A DNA stretch of 27,630 nucleotides from Haemophilus sp. (GCA_019423005.1 JAHZCF010000051.1:1-27630), one strand, 5' to 3'. Counted from the stretch's first letter, positions 1-9,001 are shown. The notes: a model not told the origin generated them from the letters alone. Translations and numbers: made by a program.

Positions 1-1843
1 GTGTCACACGGAAAAGCAAACTTAAAATCATGGTATTCACACCAACAGACTTACCTGAGCCTGTTGAGCCCGCCACAAGCAAGTGAGGCATTTTAGCCAA
101 ATCAACCACAACAGGTTTTCCGCTGATATCTTTACCCAAGGCCATTGAAAGTAATGATGTTGATGAACGGAATTCATTGCTATCGAGCACATCTCGTAAT
201 GGCACCATTTGACGGTGTGCATTTGGCGTTTCAATACCGATATAAGGCTTACCTGGAATCACTTCTGCTACACGGATCGCACGGAACATCAATGCTCGTG
301 CTAAATCGGTATCAATACTTGTTACTTTAGATGCTTTTACACCCGGTTGTAATTCAAGCTCATAACGAGTCACCACAGGGCCAACTAACACATCTTGTAC
401 CGTTGCTTTGACATTAAAATTCTTCAATTGTTGTTCTATGCGTGCAGACGTGTCCAAAATTTCCTCACGCGTAATGTCTTGAGCCTGTGTAGGACGATGC
501 TCAAGTAAATCTAAACTTGGTAATGGTGTCGTTGGTTTTTCACGTTTATTCGTTGGTTGTTGGAATGCTGGATGAATAAGCGTATCAGAATACGGCTTAT
601 AGGTTGTTTCAGTTGCATTCTCAATATGAATTTCACGCTCTTTAGGTGCTGAAACTGCCGCCGGTTCATTTAAGATCACTTTTAATGCATCTTCAGCATT
701 TGCAGCTTTTGCTCGCACTTCCATTTCTTGCAAACGCGCTTGCTCTTGTGCGGCAAACTGACGTGCTAATTCATCTTCTAAACCATCATTTTCTGATTCT
801 AAAGGTTCATCATAAGTTGGATAAAGTGCGGTCGTATTTTCAGGTGTTTTAAGTGACACTTTTGGCATCACATTTTCTTCAAAAATGTCGTCTGACTCAT
901 CCACACTTTGATGATTCACTTGCGGATTTTTCCATGTGGCTGAAAAATCTTCTTTTGTCGGTAATTCAACAGAAGAAGCCGCAGAAATAGATACATTCGG
1001 TAAATTGTCTGATTCAACTGTGAAACCTTTAAACTTATCTTCTAATTTTTCAACATCTGCAGGCTCTGAAGCACTCGGTGAGGATAAACCACTGATATTA
1101 ATTAGCTGCTCAGGCTTAACAAAGGTATTTTCAGACTCATCCTCTTTTTTATCTTCTGCTGATTCTGTTTCCAATTGAGAATCAGAAAAAGTGAGTTGTT
1201 GAGGTGCCTCAATCACAATTTGTTCAAGATCATCTACAGAAGTATGTTCTGTTTGCTCTTCTTCTGCAGGCTGATTTTTCATGGTTAGCCAATGATAGAA
1301 TTTCACAATTAAACGAATTAATGATGCACCAGAACAGAAAATAAAGCCTACAACTGCACAGATAAAGCCGACTAAAATACAGCCAAACTTACCGAGTGTA
1401 GGATATAAATTCACCACTAAGCTGCCACCAAATACGCCACCAGCTAGATAGTAGTTCGTATTTGAAAGCAACAATGTTGCCATCATAGTTAAGCCAACGA
1501 TGAGAGCAATAAAGCCAAAGGAACGTAATGCAATACGGGTTACAGAGAGAGAATGAACCGCTTTGGTTTTCAGTAAATAAATCGGTACGATAAAAATGAC
1601 AAACGGAATGAGATGACCGACATAGCCGAGAAAAACAAAAAACGCATCAATTAACCAAGCACCAAAAGCACCGGCTTTATTAATGGTTTCAGTTTGAAAA
1701 CTTGCTGTAGACCAAGAGTTATCTAATGGCGTATAGCTTGACCATGCCACGATTAAATATAAACCTAAAAGTGCGGTCAATCCGAGTAATAATTCTGCTA
1801 AATATTGTTTCGGTGTAAATCGTTTTGTAATTCGTTTAATCAT
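1..1843 (-). CDS. ftsK: DNA translocase FtsK, 3' part cut off by window edge
   Basis: FtsK is the septal DNA pump that clears and aligns chromosome termini during division. About 614 residues are readable. The N-terminus has four hydrophobic membrane segments at roughly residues 14-35, 66-91, 106-126 and 150-172. A long acidic, low-complexity linker follows (about 190-430), then the start of the motor domain. The Walker A motif GSTGSGKS is seen at residues 592-599, close to the left edge. Walker B and the gamma DNA-reading domain would lie outside the window. The ATG at 1843 sits two bases after the lrp stop, so translation is probably coupled. The lrp-ftsK order is the same as in E. coli. 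The linker is much shorter than that of E. coli FtsK. Two uptake sequences lie inside the gene (824, 1769). Confidence 0.96.
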   Translation of the reverse strand, partial: MIKRITKRFTPKQYLAELLLGLTALLGLYLIVAWSSYTPLDNSWSTASFQTETINKAGAFGAWLIDAFFVFLGYVGHLIPFVIFIVPIYLLKTKAVHSLSVTRIALRSFGFIALIVGLTMMATLLLSNTNYYLAGGVFGGSLVVNLYPTLGKFGCILVGFICAVVGFIFCSGASLIRLIVKFYHWLTMKNQPAEEEQTEHTSVDDLEQIVIEAPQQLTFSDSQLETESAEDKKEDESENTFVKPEQLINISGLSSPSASEPADVEKLEDKFKGFTVESDNLPNVSISAASSVELPTKEDFSATWKNPQVNHQSVDESDDIFEENVMPKVSLKTPENTTALYPTYDEPLESENDGLEDELARQFAAQEQARLQEMEVRAKAANAEDALKVILNEPAAVSAPKEREIHIENATETTYKPYSDTLIHPAFQQPTNKREKPTTPLPSLDLLEHRPTQAQDITREEILDTSARIEQQLKNFNVKATVQDVLVGPVVTRYELELQPGVKASKVTSIDTDLARALMFRAIRVAEVIPGKPYIGIETPNAHRQMVPLRDVLDSNEFRSSTSLLSMALGKDISGKPVVVDLAKMPHLLVAGSTGSGKSVGVNTMILSLLFRVT

Positions 1844-1845
1844 TT

Positions 1846-2325
1846 TTATTTTAGTACGAGATAATTAGTTTGTTTCACTTCTTCCATGACGACATAAGTT
1901 CGGGTGTCATTCACACCAGGTAAGCGCAATAATGTGGTACCCAATAATTTTCGATATGCGGCCATATCTGCTACACGTGTCTTGAGTAAATAATCGAAAT
2001 CACCTGATACCAAATGACATTCGAGAATTTCATCAAGTGCTTGAATCGCAGAATTAAACTCTTCGAAAACATCAGGTTTACCACGCACAAGTGTAATTTC
2101 AACGATCACCAATAAAGGCGCATCCAATAATTCAGGATTTAATAGCGCCCGATAGCCCATAATCACACCTTGTTTTTCTAAGCGTTTTACCCTTTCTAAG
2201 CAAGGCGTTGGCGATAACCCAACTTTCTTTGATAAATCGATATTAGAGATTTTACCGTTGCGTTGTAATTCATTTAAGATTTTGATATCAATGCTATCCA
2301 ACGCTTTATTTAATTTCTTTTCCAT
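1846..2325 (-). CDS. lrp: Leucine-responsive regulatory protein Lrp
   Basis: This is an AsnC/Lrp-family global regulator of amino-acid metabolism, 159 residues, close to the family norm. The N-terminal winged helix-turn-helix (about residues 10-60) includes DIKILNELQRNGKISNIDLS and then GLSPTPCLERVKRLEKQG. The C-terminal RAM effector-binding domain includes LVSGDFDYLLKTRV. The SD-like AAGGAAAGG lies just upstream of the ATG. It follows radA after an 82-base gap that could hold its own promoter (a weak TTGTCT then GATAAA pair), and runs straight into ftsK. The ftsK linkage, as in E. coli, supports calling it Lrp rather than AsnC. Confidence 0.95.
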   Translation of the reverse strand: MEKKLNKALDSIDIKILNELQRNGKISNIDLSKKVGLSPTPCLERVKRLEKQGVIMGYRALLNPELLDAPLLVIVEITLVRGKPDVFEEFNSAIQALDEILECHLVSGDFDYLLKTRVADMAAYRKLLGTTLLRLPGVNDTRTYVVMEEVKQTNYLVLK

Positions 2326-2407
2326 AACCTTTCCTTATGTACGGCGCATATTCTATCTAATTTATCAAAAACTTTCAGTAATCAGACAACAATAGGACAA
2401 CGTTTTT

Positions 2408-3787
2408 TTAGAAATTATCCAAAATGGCAAGTGCATCAGCGAGTTTTTTCACCGTAAAAACTTCCATATTCTCAACCGCACTTTTCGGCTTATTGGCAAA
2501 AGGGACAATCGCGCGTTTAAAACCATGTTTTGCGGCTTCACTAATACGTTCTTGACCGCTGGTTACCGGTCGAATTTCACCGGCTAACCCAACTTCCCCA
2601 AAAACAACTAAATCTTGTGGTAACGGTCGATTACGGAAACTCGAAATTAATGCAAGTAATAATGCAAGATCCGCCCCTGTTTCTCCGACTTTTACACCGC
2701 CAACGACATTCACAAAAACATCTTGATCCGACATTTGTAATCCACCATGACGATGTAATACCGCGAGCAATAAGGCTAAACGATTTTGCTCTAACCCCAC
2801 CGCCACACGACGCGGATTTGCAAGCATGGAATGATCCACTAACGCTTGAATTTCAACTAAAAGAGGACGCGTACCTTCCCACAGTACCATCACGGAACTA
2901 CCCGGTGTTTGTTCATCGCCTCGACTTAAGAAAATTGCTGATGGATTTTTCACCTCACGTAAGCCTTGTTCTGTCATACCAAATACCCCTAGCTCATTCA
3001 CCGCACCAAACCGGTTTTTATGGCTACGTAGCGTACGGAAACGGGAATCTGCCTCCCCTTCCAGTAATAACGAACAGTCAATGGCATGTTCCAATACTTT
3101 CGGACCGGCAAGAGTGCCATCTTTCGTGACGTGTCCTACCATAATGATAGCGACCTGTCGAGTTTTCGCATAACGAGTCAGGAAAGAGGCACATTCACGC
3201 ACTTGTGCCACACTTCCTGGAGAAGATTGAATATCCGAAAGATGCATAACCTGGATCGAGTCTACTACGATAATTTGAGGTTTCAGCTGATCCGCTAGAT
3301 TACAAATTTGCTCGACAGAGGTTTCAGATAACATATTTAATTTATCTGTTGGTAGATTTAAGCGATTAGCTCGCATCGCCACTTGTTGAAGTGACTCTTC
3401 CCCCGTCACATAAAGTGCGGTCATATTTTTTGCTAATCCGCACATCACTTGAAGTAACAAGGTACTTTTACCTGCACCAGGATGCCCACCAATTAAAATG
3501 GCACTTCCTGGTACGATCCCGCCGCCTAATACGCGATCTAATTCTTTAAATCCACTGGTGAAACGCGGTGTTTCTTGTAAACTAATTTCAGAAAGCGTTT
3601 GGATTTTTGCGCGAGTTTCTCCTGCATAACCACTAAAACGATCATTTTTTGTGGAATTTGAGGCTGAAATTAACCGCACTTCACTAATCGTATTCCACGC
3701 TTTACAGGCAGAACATTGGCCTTGCCAGCGCGAAAATTCCGCGCCACAATCATTACATACATAAGCGGTTTTAGGAGCTTTTGCCAT
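2408..3787 (-). CDS. radA: DNA repair and recombination protein RadA
   Basis: RadA (Sms) is a RecA-like ATPase that drives branch migration during recombinational repair and natural transformation. The length of 459 residues is typical. It has an N-terminal four-cysteine zinc motif (C11, C14, C25, C28), a Walker A GGHPGAGKST at residues 100-109, a Walker B-like stretch ending VVDS near 176, and the family-specific KNRFG at 257-261. A Lon-protease-like C-terminal domain follows. It lies 26 bases downstream of the CYTH gene on the same strand, so they are probably co-transcribed. It carries three exact uptake sequences (2475, 3413, 3673), the highest count for any gene in this window. Confidence 0.97.
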   Translation of the reverse strand: MAKAPKTAYVCNDCGAEFSRWQGQCSACKAWNTISEVRLISASNSTKNDRFSGYAGETRAKIQTLSEISLQETPRFTSGFKELDRVLGGGIVPGSAILIGGHPGAGKSTLLLQVMCGLAKNMTALYVTGEESLQQVAMRANRLNLPTDKLNMLSETSVEQICNLADQLKPQIIVVDSIQVMHLSDIQSSPGSVAQVRECASFLTRYAKTRQVAIIMVGHVTKDGTLAGPKVLEHAIDCSLLLEGEADSRFRTLRSHKNRFGAVNELGVFGMTEQGLREVKNPSAIFLSRGDEQTPGSSVMVLWEGTRPLLVEIQALVDHSMLANPRRVAVGLEQNRLALLLAVLHRHGGLQMSDQDVFVNVVGGVKVGETGADLALLLALISSFRNRPLPQDLVVFGEVGLAGEIRPVTSGQERISEAAKHGFKRAIVPFANKPKSAVENMEVFTVKKLADALAILDNF

Positions 3788-3813
3788 TTTTACTATCCTT
3801 TAGAGAACTCGTT

Positions 3814-4836
3814 TTACGCCATCAATATCATTAAACCAAGCATTCTTTCAAAATACGCTCGACTCTTTAGTAATGCTTTTAACTTTTCAATAGTTTGAAC
3901 ATTATCTTTTGTTTCACTATGAAAGGTAATCAAGCCTTTAATTTCATTTAGGAAAAATTGATTACTTGCTAATAACTCAGCTGATCGATTTTCTTCCAGT
4001 TTTTCAAACAAGGCTTTGTTGTCATCATAATAATGATAAAGATTGAAAAATGCGCCCACACGTTCAACGGTTTTCATAAAATCGAAAGCAAACACATCCG
4101 TTGGGAATGAAAGAGTTTCTTCAATTAATTGCTGTTCCATTTTCATGACAGCACTTAATTTCTGGCGAGAATCTACCGCACTTCCCTTTCTTTCCTCTTT
4201 TAAGAAATCACGCCATTTATTTAACCAATCAATTAAAAGAGGTTTGCTACCTAATTGATAGCCACGTTTTGCTTTGCTTGCTGAACTAAAATAAACATCC
4301 TGTTCAAAAGGTAAAAGTGAGACAAAATGGAAAAGATCTGATACGAGCCCTTCTTTTAATTCGAATTCAATTTCACAAATAGGCTGTGTTTTTTCCCCTG
4401 ATAAAATTTTCCCTTGATCAAAGGCCACTTCGATTTTTGATGCACCAAACACAATCAACCAAAAAGTGCGGTTAAAATCTGTTGAGAAAATCGGTTGTAA
4501 TGTAGCGGAAGGCAAATTTTCAAATGGATACAATGACATTAATTGCGCCGATGTAGGTACTGAATTATCTGGTATAGATAAGTTGTACTCTGGACGGCTA
4601 TGCAATCCGCCAACGACTTTTCCGTCTGTTTTTAAGGTGAGGGTGAAATCACTATTTTCCCGACGGACACGCAATCCCATTTTTTGTTTAGCCAAAAAAT
4701 GATCGGGATAATCGAAATAGGTATTTCCCAGAAAGACTGTATTTTGTTCTAAGATATTGAATTGATTGAGATGTGTTTTTAGGGTATCAAAAGCATCAGA
4801 GGTAACTGCAAGCTTTAATTCAACTTCATTACTCAT
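3814..4836 (-). CDS. CYTH-domain protein, probable inorganic triphosphatase (YgiF type)
   Basis: The N-terminal CYTH fold shows the signature ExExK as E4-V-E6-L-K8, then RVR at 56-58 and a tract ending LTLK at 69; these charged residues line the triphosphate tunnel in the family. Known YgiF hydrolyses tripolyphosphate with a divalent metal. The protein is 340 residues, shorter than E. coli YgiF (about 433). The region after about residue 200 is helical and charged and looks like a reduced or diverged CHAD domain. I chose the ATG at 4836 because AAGGAA lies at good spacing; an in-frame GTG at 4854 would extend it by six residues but overlaps that site. It is divergent from the DUF47-pit pair. 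Activity is inferred, not shown. Confidence 0.85.
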   Translation of the reverse strand: MSNEVELKLAVTSDAFDTLKTHLNQFNILEQNTVFLGNTYFDYPDHFLAKQKMGLRVRRENSDFTLTLKTDGKVVGGLHSRPEYNLSIPDNSVPTSAQLMSLYPFENLPSATLQPIFSTDFNRTFWLIVFGASKIEVAFDQGKILSGEKTQPICEIEFELKEGLVSDLFHFVSLLPFEQDVYFSSASKAKRGYQLGSKPLLIDWLNKWRDFLKEERKGSAVDSRQKLSAVMKMEQQLIEETLSFPTDVFAFDFMKTVERVGAFFNLYHYYDDNKALFEKLEENRSAELLASNQFFLNEIKGLITFHSETKDNVQTIEKLKALLKSRAYFERMLGLMILMA

Positions 4837-4974
4837 TTTATTTTTCCTTATCACTTATAACTGTTTAAATATACAGATAAATTTATACAAATCAAGATCT
4901 TTTTCGTGTATTTCCTTATAAAATCAGGTAATATGCAACCGAAATTTTAACCTTTGTTATGGAGTAAAACACCT

Positions 4975-5655
4975 ATGGCAATGAATAGTATTCTCGGATT
5001 ATTTGCCCAGTCTCCTTTAAAACCACTGCAGAAACATTCTGATAAAGTGACTGAATGTTGTGATTTATTAATTCCATTCTTCCAACATACCTTTGTAAAA
5101 CAATGGGATGATGCAGAAAAAACACGTCTAGATATTTCTCAATGTGAACGTGAAGCAGATAGTTTAAAACGCGAAATTCGTTTGAAACTGCCTCGCGGTT
5201 TATTTTTACCCATTGATCGTACCGATTTACTCGAATTAGTCACACAACAAGATAAATTAGCTAACTATGCAAAAGACATTGCGGGTCGTATGATTGGTCG
5301 CCAATTTGGAATTCCTGAAGAAATGCAGGAAGAATTTTTGCATTATGTACAACGTAGTTTGGATTCTATTCATCAAGCTCATTTAGTGATCGAAGAAATG
5401 GATAAACTACTTGAAACCGGTTTCAAAGGCCGTGAACTGAAATTAGTGAATACCATGATCCAAGAATTAGATTCTATCGAAGATGATACGGATCAAATGC
5501 AAATTAAATTACGCAAAATGCTATACACAATTGAAAGCCGTTATAACCCTATTGATGTGATGTTCTTATATAAAATCATCGAATGGGTAGGCGTATTAGC
5601 CGATCAAGCTCAACGTGTTGGATCTCGCATTGAATTAATGCTAGCCCGTTCCTAA
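4975..5655 (+). CDS. PhoU-like DUF47 protein (TIGR00153), Pit partner
   Basis: A 226-residue all-helical protein of the DUF47 / TIGR00153 family, distantly related to PhoU. Recognisable stretches are LLIPFFQHTF near the N-terminus and LPRGLFLPIDRTDLLELV in the middle. Members usually sit directly before a Pit phosphate permease and are thought to control it. Here the gap to pit is 36 bases and pit has its own SD, so the two form an operon. The ATG at 4975 follows TTATGGAGT at fair spacing; an upstream in-frame start at 4954 would overlap that SD. A TATAAA at 4917-4922 could be the -10 element. Confidence 0.88.
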   Translation: MAMNSILGLFAQSPLKPLQKHSDKVTECCDLLIPFFQHTFVKQWDDAEKTRLDISQCEREADSLKREIRLKLPRGLFLPIDRTDLLELVTQQDKLANYAKDIAGRMIGRQFGIPEEMQEEFLHYVQRSLDSIHQAHLVIEEMDKLLETGFKGRELKLVNTMIQELDSIEDDTDQMQIKLRKMLYTIESRYNPIDVMFLYKIIEWVGVLADQAQRVGSRIELMLARS

Positions 5656-5691
5656 TTCTGACGACATTAACTACAACATAGGAAATTCACT

Positions 5692-6954
5692 ATGGAAATT
5701 ATTAATGCATACGGCTCGTGGTTAGTCTTAATTACTGCGGTATTCGGCTTTTTTATGGCATTTGGTATTGGTGCCAACGACGTATCAAACTCAATGGGGA
5801 CTTCCGTAGGTTCGGGTACCATTACTGCAAAACAAGCGATTATTATTGCTTTAATTTTTGAATCTGCAGGGGCTTATTTAGCCGGTGGTGAAGTAACTGA
5901 AACCATTAAAAGCGGTGTGATCGATCCCTCTCAATTCGTCGAGATGCCAGATGTATTGGCATTAGGGATGCTTTCTACTCTCTTTGCATCAGGTGCTTGG
6001 TTATTTATCGCCACAAAAATGGGTTGGCCTGTTTCTGGTACTCACACCATCATCGGAGCTTTAATTGGTTTTGCTTGTATTACGATTGGTCCAAGTTCTG
6101 TTGACTGGTCTACTATCGGTGGGATCGTTGGAAGTTGGTTTATCACCCCCGTGATCGCAGGACTTTTAGCTTATACCATCTTTGCAAGTATCCAGAAACT
6201 CATTTTCGATACCGAAGAACCGCTTAAAAACGCACAAAAATATGGGCCTTACTACATGGCGATTACCGTATTCGTACTTTGTATCGTTACCATGGCAAAA
6301 GGTTTAAAACACGTTGGTTTAAATCTTTCCAACAATGAAACCTTCGTTATTTCATTGCTTATCAGTGTTGTTGGTATGATCTTCTGCCATTTTTACTTCC
6401 GCAGTAACACCTTTACAGCAAAAGCAAGAAAAGGCTCCTTCGGTTCAGTAGAAAAGATTTTTAGTATCTTAATGCTTTTAACCGCTTGTGCAATGGCATT
6501 CGCACATGGTTCTAATGACGTAGCTAATGCAATTGGTCCGCTTTCTTCTGTGGTATCAATCGTGCAAAATGGCGGGAAAATCCTGAGTGGTGGTGATTTA
6601 GCCTGGTGGATTTTACCTTTAGGTGCATTAGGTATCGCCGTTGGTCTTATCGCAATGGGACAAAAAGTAATGGCAACCGTAGGATCGGGCATTACCGATT
6701 TAACCCCTAGCCGTGGTTTTGCCGCACAATTTGCAACTGCGATGACTGTTGTTGTCGCATCGGGTACAGGTTTACCAATCTCCACGACACAAACTTTAGT
6801 GGGCGCAATCTTAGGTATCGGCTTCGCACGTGGTATTGCGGCGCTTAACTTGACGGTTATCCGTAACATCATTAGTTCATGGGTTGTAACATTGCCTGCT
6901 GGTGCATTCTTTGCGATTGTGATTTTCTACATCCTTCGCGCGATTTTCCACTAG
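5692..6954 (+). CDS. pit: Inorganic phosphate transporter, Pit family
   Basis: A 420-residue inner-membrane permease that takes up metal-phosphate with protons (or sodium in some members). It has the two internally repeated PiT signatures: GANDVSNSMGTSVGSGT from residue 27 and HGSNDVANAIGPLSS from about residue 272. Each begins one of two inverted halves separated by a more hydrophilic loop near residues 165-190. About ten hydrophobic segments are visible. The SD AGGAA lies just upstream of the ATG. It ends at an uptake-sequence terminator. The DUF47 gene in front is the usual partner of low-affinity Pit permeases. Substrate is assigned from the family; sulfate-type PiT relatives usually lack this partner. 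Confidence 0.93.
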   Translation: MEIINAYGSWLVLITAVFGFFMAFGIGANDVSNSMGTSVGSGTITAKQAIIIALIFESAGAYLAGGEVTETIKSGVIDPSQFVEMPDVLALGMLSTLFASGAWLFIATKMGWPVSGTHTIIGALIGFACITIGPSSVDWSTIGGIVGSWFITPVIAGLLAYTIFASIQKLIFDTEEPLKNAQKYGPYYMAITVFVLCIVTMAKGLKHVGLNLSNNETFVISLLISVVGMIFCHFYFRSNTFTAKARKGSFGSVEKIFSILMLLTACAMAFAHGSNDVANAIGPLSSVVSIVQNGGKILSGGDLAWWILPLGALGIAVGLIAMGQKVMATVGSGITDLTPSRGFAAQFATAMTVVVASGTGLPISTTQTLVGAILGIGFARGIAALNLTVIRNIISSWVVTLPAGAFFAIVIFYILRAIFH

Positions 6955-6966
6955 TATAATTATTAT

Positions 6967-7003
6967 AAGTGCGGTTTGTTTCATTTTCCGACCGCACTTT
7001 CTT
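6967..7003 (+). terminator. Uptake-sequence inverted-pair terminator after pit
   Basis: AAGTGCGGT (6967-6975) and its exact complement ACCGCACTT (6991-6999) form a 9-bp stem with a 15-base loop, followed by a short T-rich tail. It is 12 bases after the pit stop codon. Paired uptake sequences used this way are well known in Haemophilus. Confidence 0.75.
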
Positions 7004-7022
7004 CATGAATCTAGGAAGTATT

Positions 7023-7631
7023 ATGTCAAAAGTGAGCAAACTTTTATTTTCTTGCGTTCTATTGGGATCAATCATTGGAACAGTACAAGCTGAAACGCAA
7101 TATGTGACAGAAAATCTGAACACATATTTACGTCGTGGTGCAGGTGATCAATTTAAGATCGCGGGTGCAATCCAATCTGGCGAAGCGGTAACAGTCTTAG
7201 GACAAGAAGGAAAATATACCCTAATTCGTGATAATAAAAATCGCGAGGCATGGATTTTAACCTCGGAACTAAGTTCTACGCCAAGTAGCCGTGAAGAAAA
7301 TCCAAAATTAAAAGCACAGGTACAAGAGTTAACATTAAAGCTGAATCGTGTCGATTCAGATTGGCAACAACGCACAAACGAAATTCAACGCCGTAGCAAA
7401 CAAGCTGAACAACAAAGTAGTGAATTGCTTGAACAAAATTCACAACTTAAACGTGAATTAGAAATGACGAAAAATAAAAATCGTGATTTAGAAGCCATGC
7501 TTGATGCCAATAAACGCGAAATTGCGATCCAATGGTTTATTTATGGCGGCTCAGTATTAGGTGTAGGTTTATTAATTGGCTTAGTATTACCTCACATTTT
7601 ACCAAGACGTAAACGTCGTGATAGCTGGTAA
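7023..7631 (+). CDS. SH3-domain envelope protein, YgiM/HtrG type
   Basis: A 202-residue membrane-anchored protein. Residues 1-23 form a signal peptide with likely cleavage after VQA. A bacterial SH3 domain follows (about 25-85, with LNTYLRRGAG and EAWILTSEL). Then comes a Gln/Glu-rich coiled coil (about 95-165), a hydrophobic segment (about 170-193) and a basic tail RRKRRDSW. Domain order matches E. coli YgiM, whose exact job is not settled. The ATG at 7023 is preceded by AGGAAG; an earlier in-frame ATG at 6969 would lie inside the pit terminator. The next gene is cca, as in E. coli. Confidence 0.88.
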   Translation: MSKVSKLLFSCVLLGSIIGTVQAETQYVTENLNTYLRRGAGDQFKIAGAIQSGEAVTVLGQEGKYTLIRDNKNREAWILTSELSSTPSSREENPKLKAQVQELTLKLNRVDSDWQQRTNEIQRRSKQAEQQSSELLEQNSQLKRELEMTKNKNRDLEAMLDANKREIAIQWFIYGGSVLGVGLLIGLVLPHILPRRKRRDSW

Positions 7632-7644
7632 TGATTCATCATTG

Positions 7645-7670
7645 AGGTAGGCATTTGCCTACCTTTTCTT
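7645..7670 (+). terminator. Intrinsic terminator after the YgiM-type gene
   Basis: A 9-bp perfect stem AGGTAGGCA / TGCCTACCT with a two-base loop, followed by TTTCTTT. It separates the SH3 gene from cca. Confidence 0.75.
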
Positions 7671-7692
7671 TATATATTGATGGGAGAGTAAA

Positions 7693-8937
7693 ATGGAAAT
7701 TTATCTTGTCGGCGGTGCTGTACGTGATCAACTTTTAGGTTTACCAATTAAAGATCGTGACTGGATTGTCGTGGGTGCTACACCAGAAATGTTGTTAGCT
7801 CAAGGTTACCAACAAGTTGGCAAAGACTTCCCTGTTTTTCTCAATCCTCAAAACCATGAAGAATATGCACTTGCTCGTACAGAACGAAAATCAGGTAAAG
7901 GTTATACAGGGTTTATTTGTGATTTCTCAGATGATATTACGCTTGAACAAGATTTAATTCGTCGAGATCTCACCATTAATGCCATTGCCCAAGATAAAGA
8001 TGGCAAGCTGCACGATCCTTATCATGGCGTAGAAGATATTCATCAACGTATTTTACGTCATATTTCCCCCGCTTTTGCTGAAGACCCACTTCGTGTATTA
8101 CGTGTCGCACGCTTTGCGGCTCGCTTTCATCATTTAGGTTTCTCTATTGCCGAAGAAACCCTTAAATTAATGGCTGAACTTACTGAACAAGGCGAACTCG
8201 CTCACCTAACGGCTGAGCGAGTTTGGATGGAAACAGAAAAAGCATTAAACGAACCACATCCTGAAATTTATTTTGAAACACTGCATCATGTGGGGGCACT
8301 CAAAGTGCTCTTCCCTGAGATTGCCGCCTTAGATGGGGTACCGAACCCTGCCAAATATCATCCTGAAATTGATAGTTTTGTTCATACCATGCTCGTATTG
8401 CAACAAGCCGTTAAACTCACTGAAAATAGCAATTTGAATAAAAGTGCGGTCCGTTTTGCAGCGATTTGTCATGATCTTGGAAAAGCCCTTACCCCAAAAG
8501 AAATGTGGCCAAGTCATCATGGTCACGAAAAAGCAGGGATTAAACCGACTCGTTCATTATGCAAACGTCTTAGAGTCCCTAATTATCTTCAAGAATTAGT
8601 TGAATTAACTTGCGAATATCACACACATACACACAAAGCATTAGAACTTCGCCCAGAAACAGTAGTGAAACTCTTTAATACTTTTGATGTTTGGCGCAAG
8701 CCTCAGCGATTTGAGGAATTTTTATTGGTATGTTTATCTGATACTCGCGGGCGAACTGGATTTGAAAATAAAGAATACCCGCAAATTGATTATCTCAAAG
8801 CGCTCTACCAAGCTGCTCTTGCTGTTGATGTACAGCAAGTCATTGCAGATGGTTTTGAAAAACAAGGTATTCGAGATGAATTAACGCGTCGAAGAATTGC
8901 CGCGGTGAAAGCGGAGAAAACACGCTTAAATGCTTAA
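7693..8937 (+). CDS. cca: CCA-adding tRNA nucleotidyltransferase, multifunctional
   Basis: Adds or repairs the 3' CCA end of tRNAs. The 414 residues match the long gamma-proteobacterial form (E. coli 412). The N-terminal nucleotidyltransferase core shows GGAVRD at 7-12 and the metal-binding DRD at 21-23, and then TRTERKSG-like template residues and a DLIRRDLTINA stretch. The C-terminal half carries an HD phosphohydrolase domain, with the HD pair at residues 260-261 in CHDLGK. In E. coli this gives phosphatase and 2',3'-phosphodiesterase activities. The SD GGGAGAG lies well placed before the ATG. One uptake sequence is internal (8442). Confidence 0.97.
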   Translation: MEIYLVGGAVRDQLLGLPIKDRDWIVVGATPEMLLAQGYQQVGKDFPVFLNPQNHEEYALARTERKSGKGYTGFICDFSDDITLEQDLIRRDLTINAIAQDKDGKLHDPYHGVEDIHQRILRHISPAFAEDPLRVLRVARFAARFHHLGFSIAEETLKLMAELTEQGELAHLTAERVWMETEKALNEPHPEIYFETLHHVGALKVLFPEIAALDGVPNPAKYHPEIDSFVHTMLVLQQAVKLTENSNLNKSAVRFAAICHDLGKALTPKEMWPSHHGHEKAGIKPTRSLCKRLRVPNYLQELVELTCEYHTHTHKALELRPETVVKLFNTFDVWRKPQRFEEFLLVCLSDTRGRTGFENKEYPQIDYLKALYQAALAVDVQQVIADGFEKQGIRDELTRRRIAAVKAEKTRLNA

Positions 8938-8943
8938 TCCAGC

Positions 8944-8972
8944 TTTACTAAAAGTAAACTACCCCTTACAAT
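8944..8972 (+). promoter_or_regulatory. Candidate promoter for lolB-ispE-prs
   Basis: TTTACT (8944-8949), a 17-base spacer, then TACAAT (8967-8972) in the 64-base gap between cca and lolB. This would start transcription near 8979. The -35 region is also the left arm of a 10-bp inverted repeat, TTTACTAAAA at 8944-8953 with TTTTAGTAAA at 8983-8992. Prediction by eye only. Confidence 0.4.
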
Positions 8973-9001
8973 ATGTGCAATTTTTTAGTAAATATTTTGT
9001 T

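Noticed and set aside
2617..3129. Long plus-strand open frame inside radA
   Set aside because: It lies wholly antisense to a well-supported gene, with no domain, SD or sensible composition.
4869..4895. Minus-strand promoter for the CYTH gene, TTGATT with TATATT
   Set aside because: The spacer is only 15 bases, so support is too weak for a feature.
6393..6872. Minus-strand open frame inside pit
   Set aside because: It is antisense to conserved membrane segments and PiT signatures; its composition simply mirrors pit.
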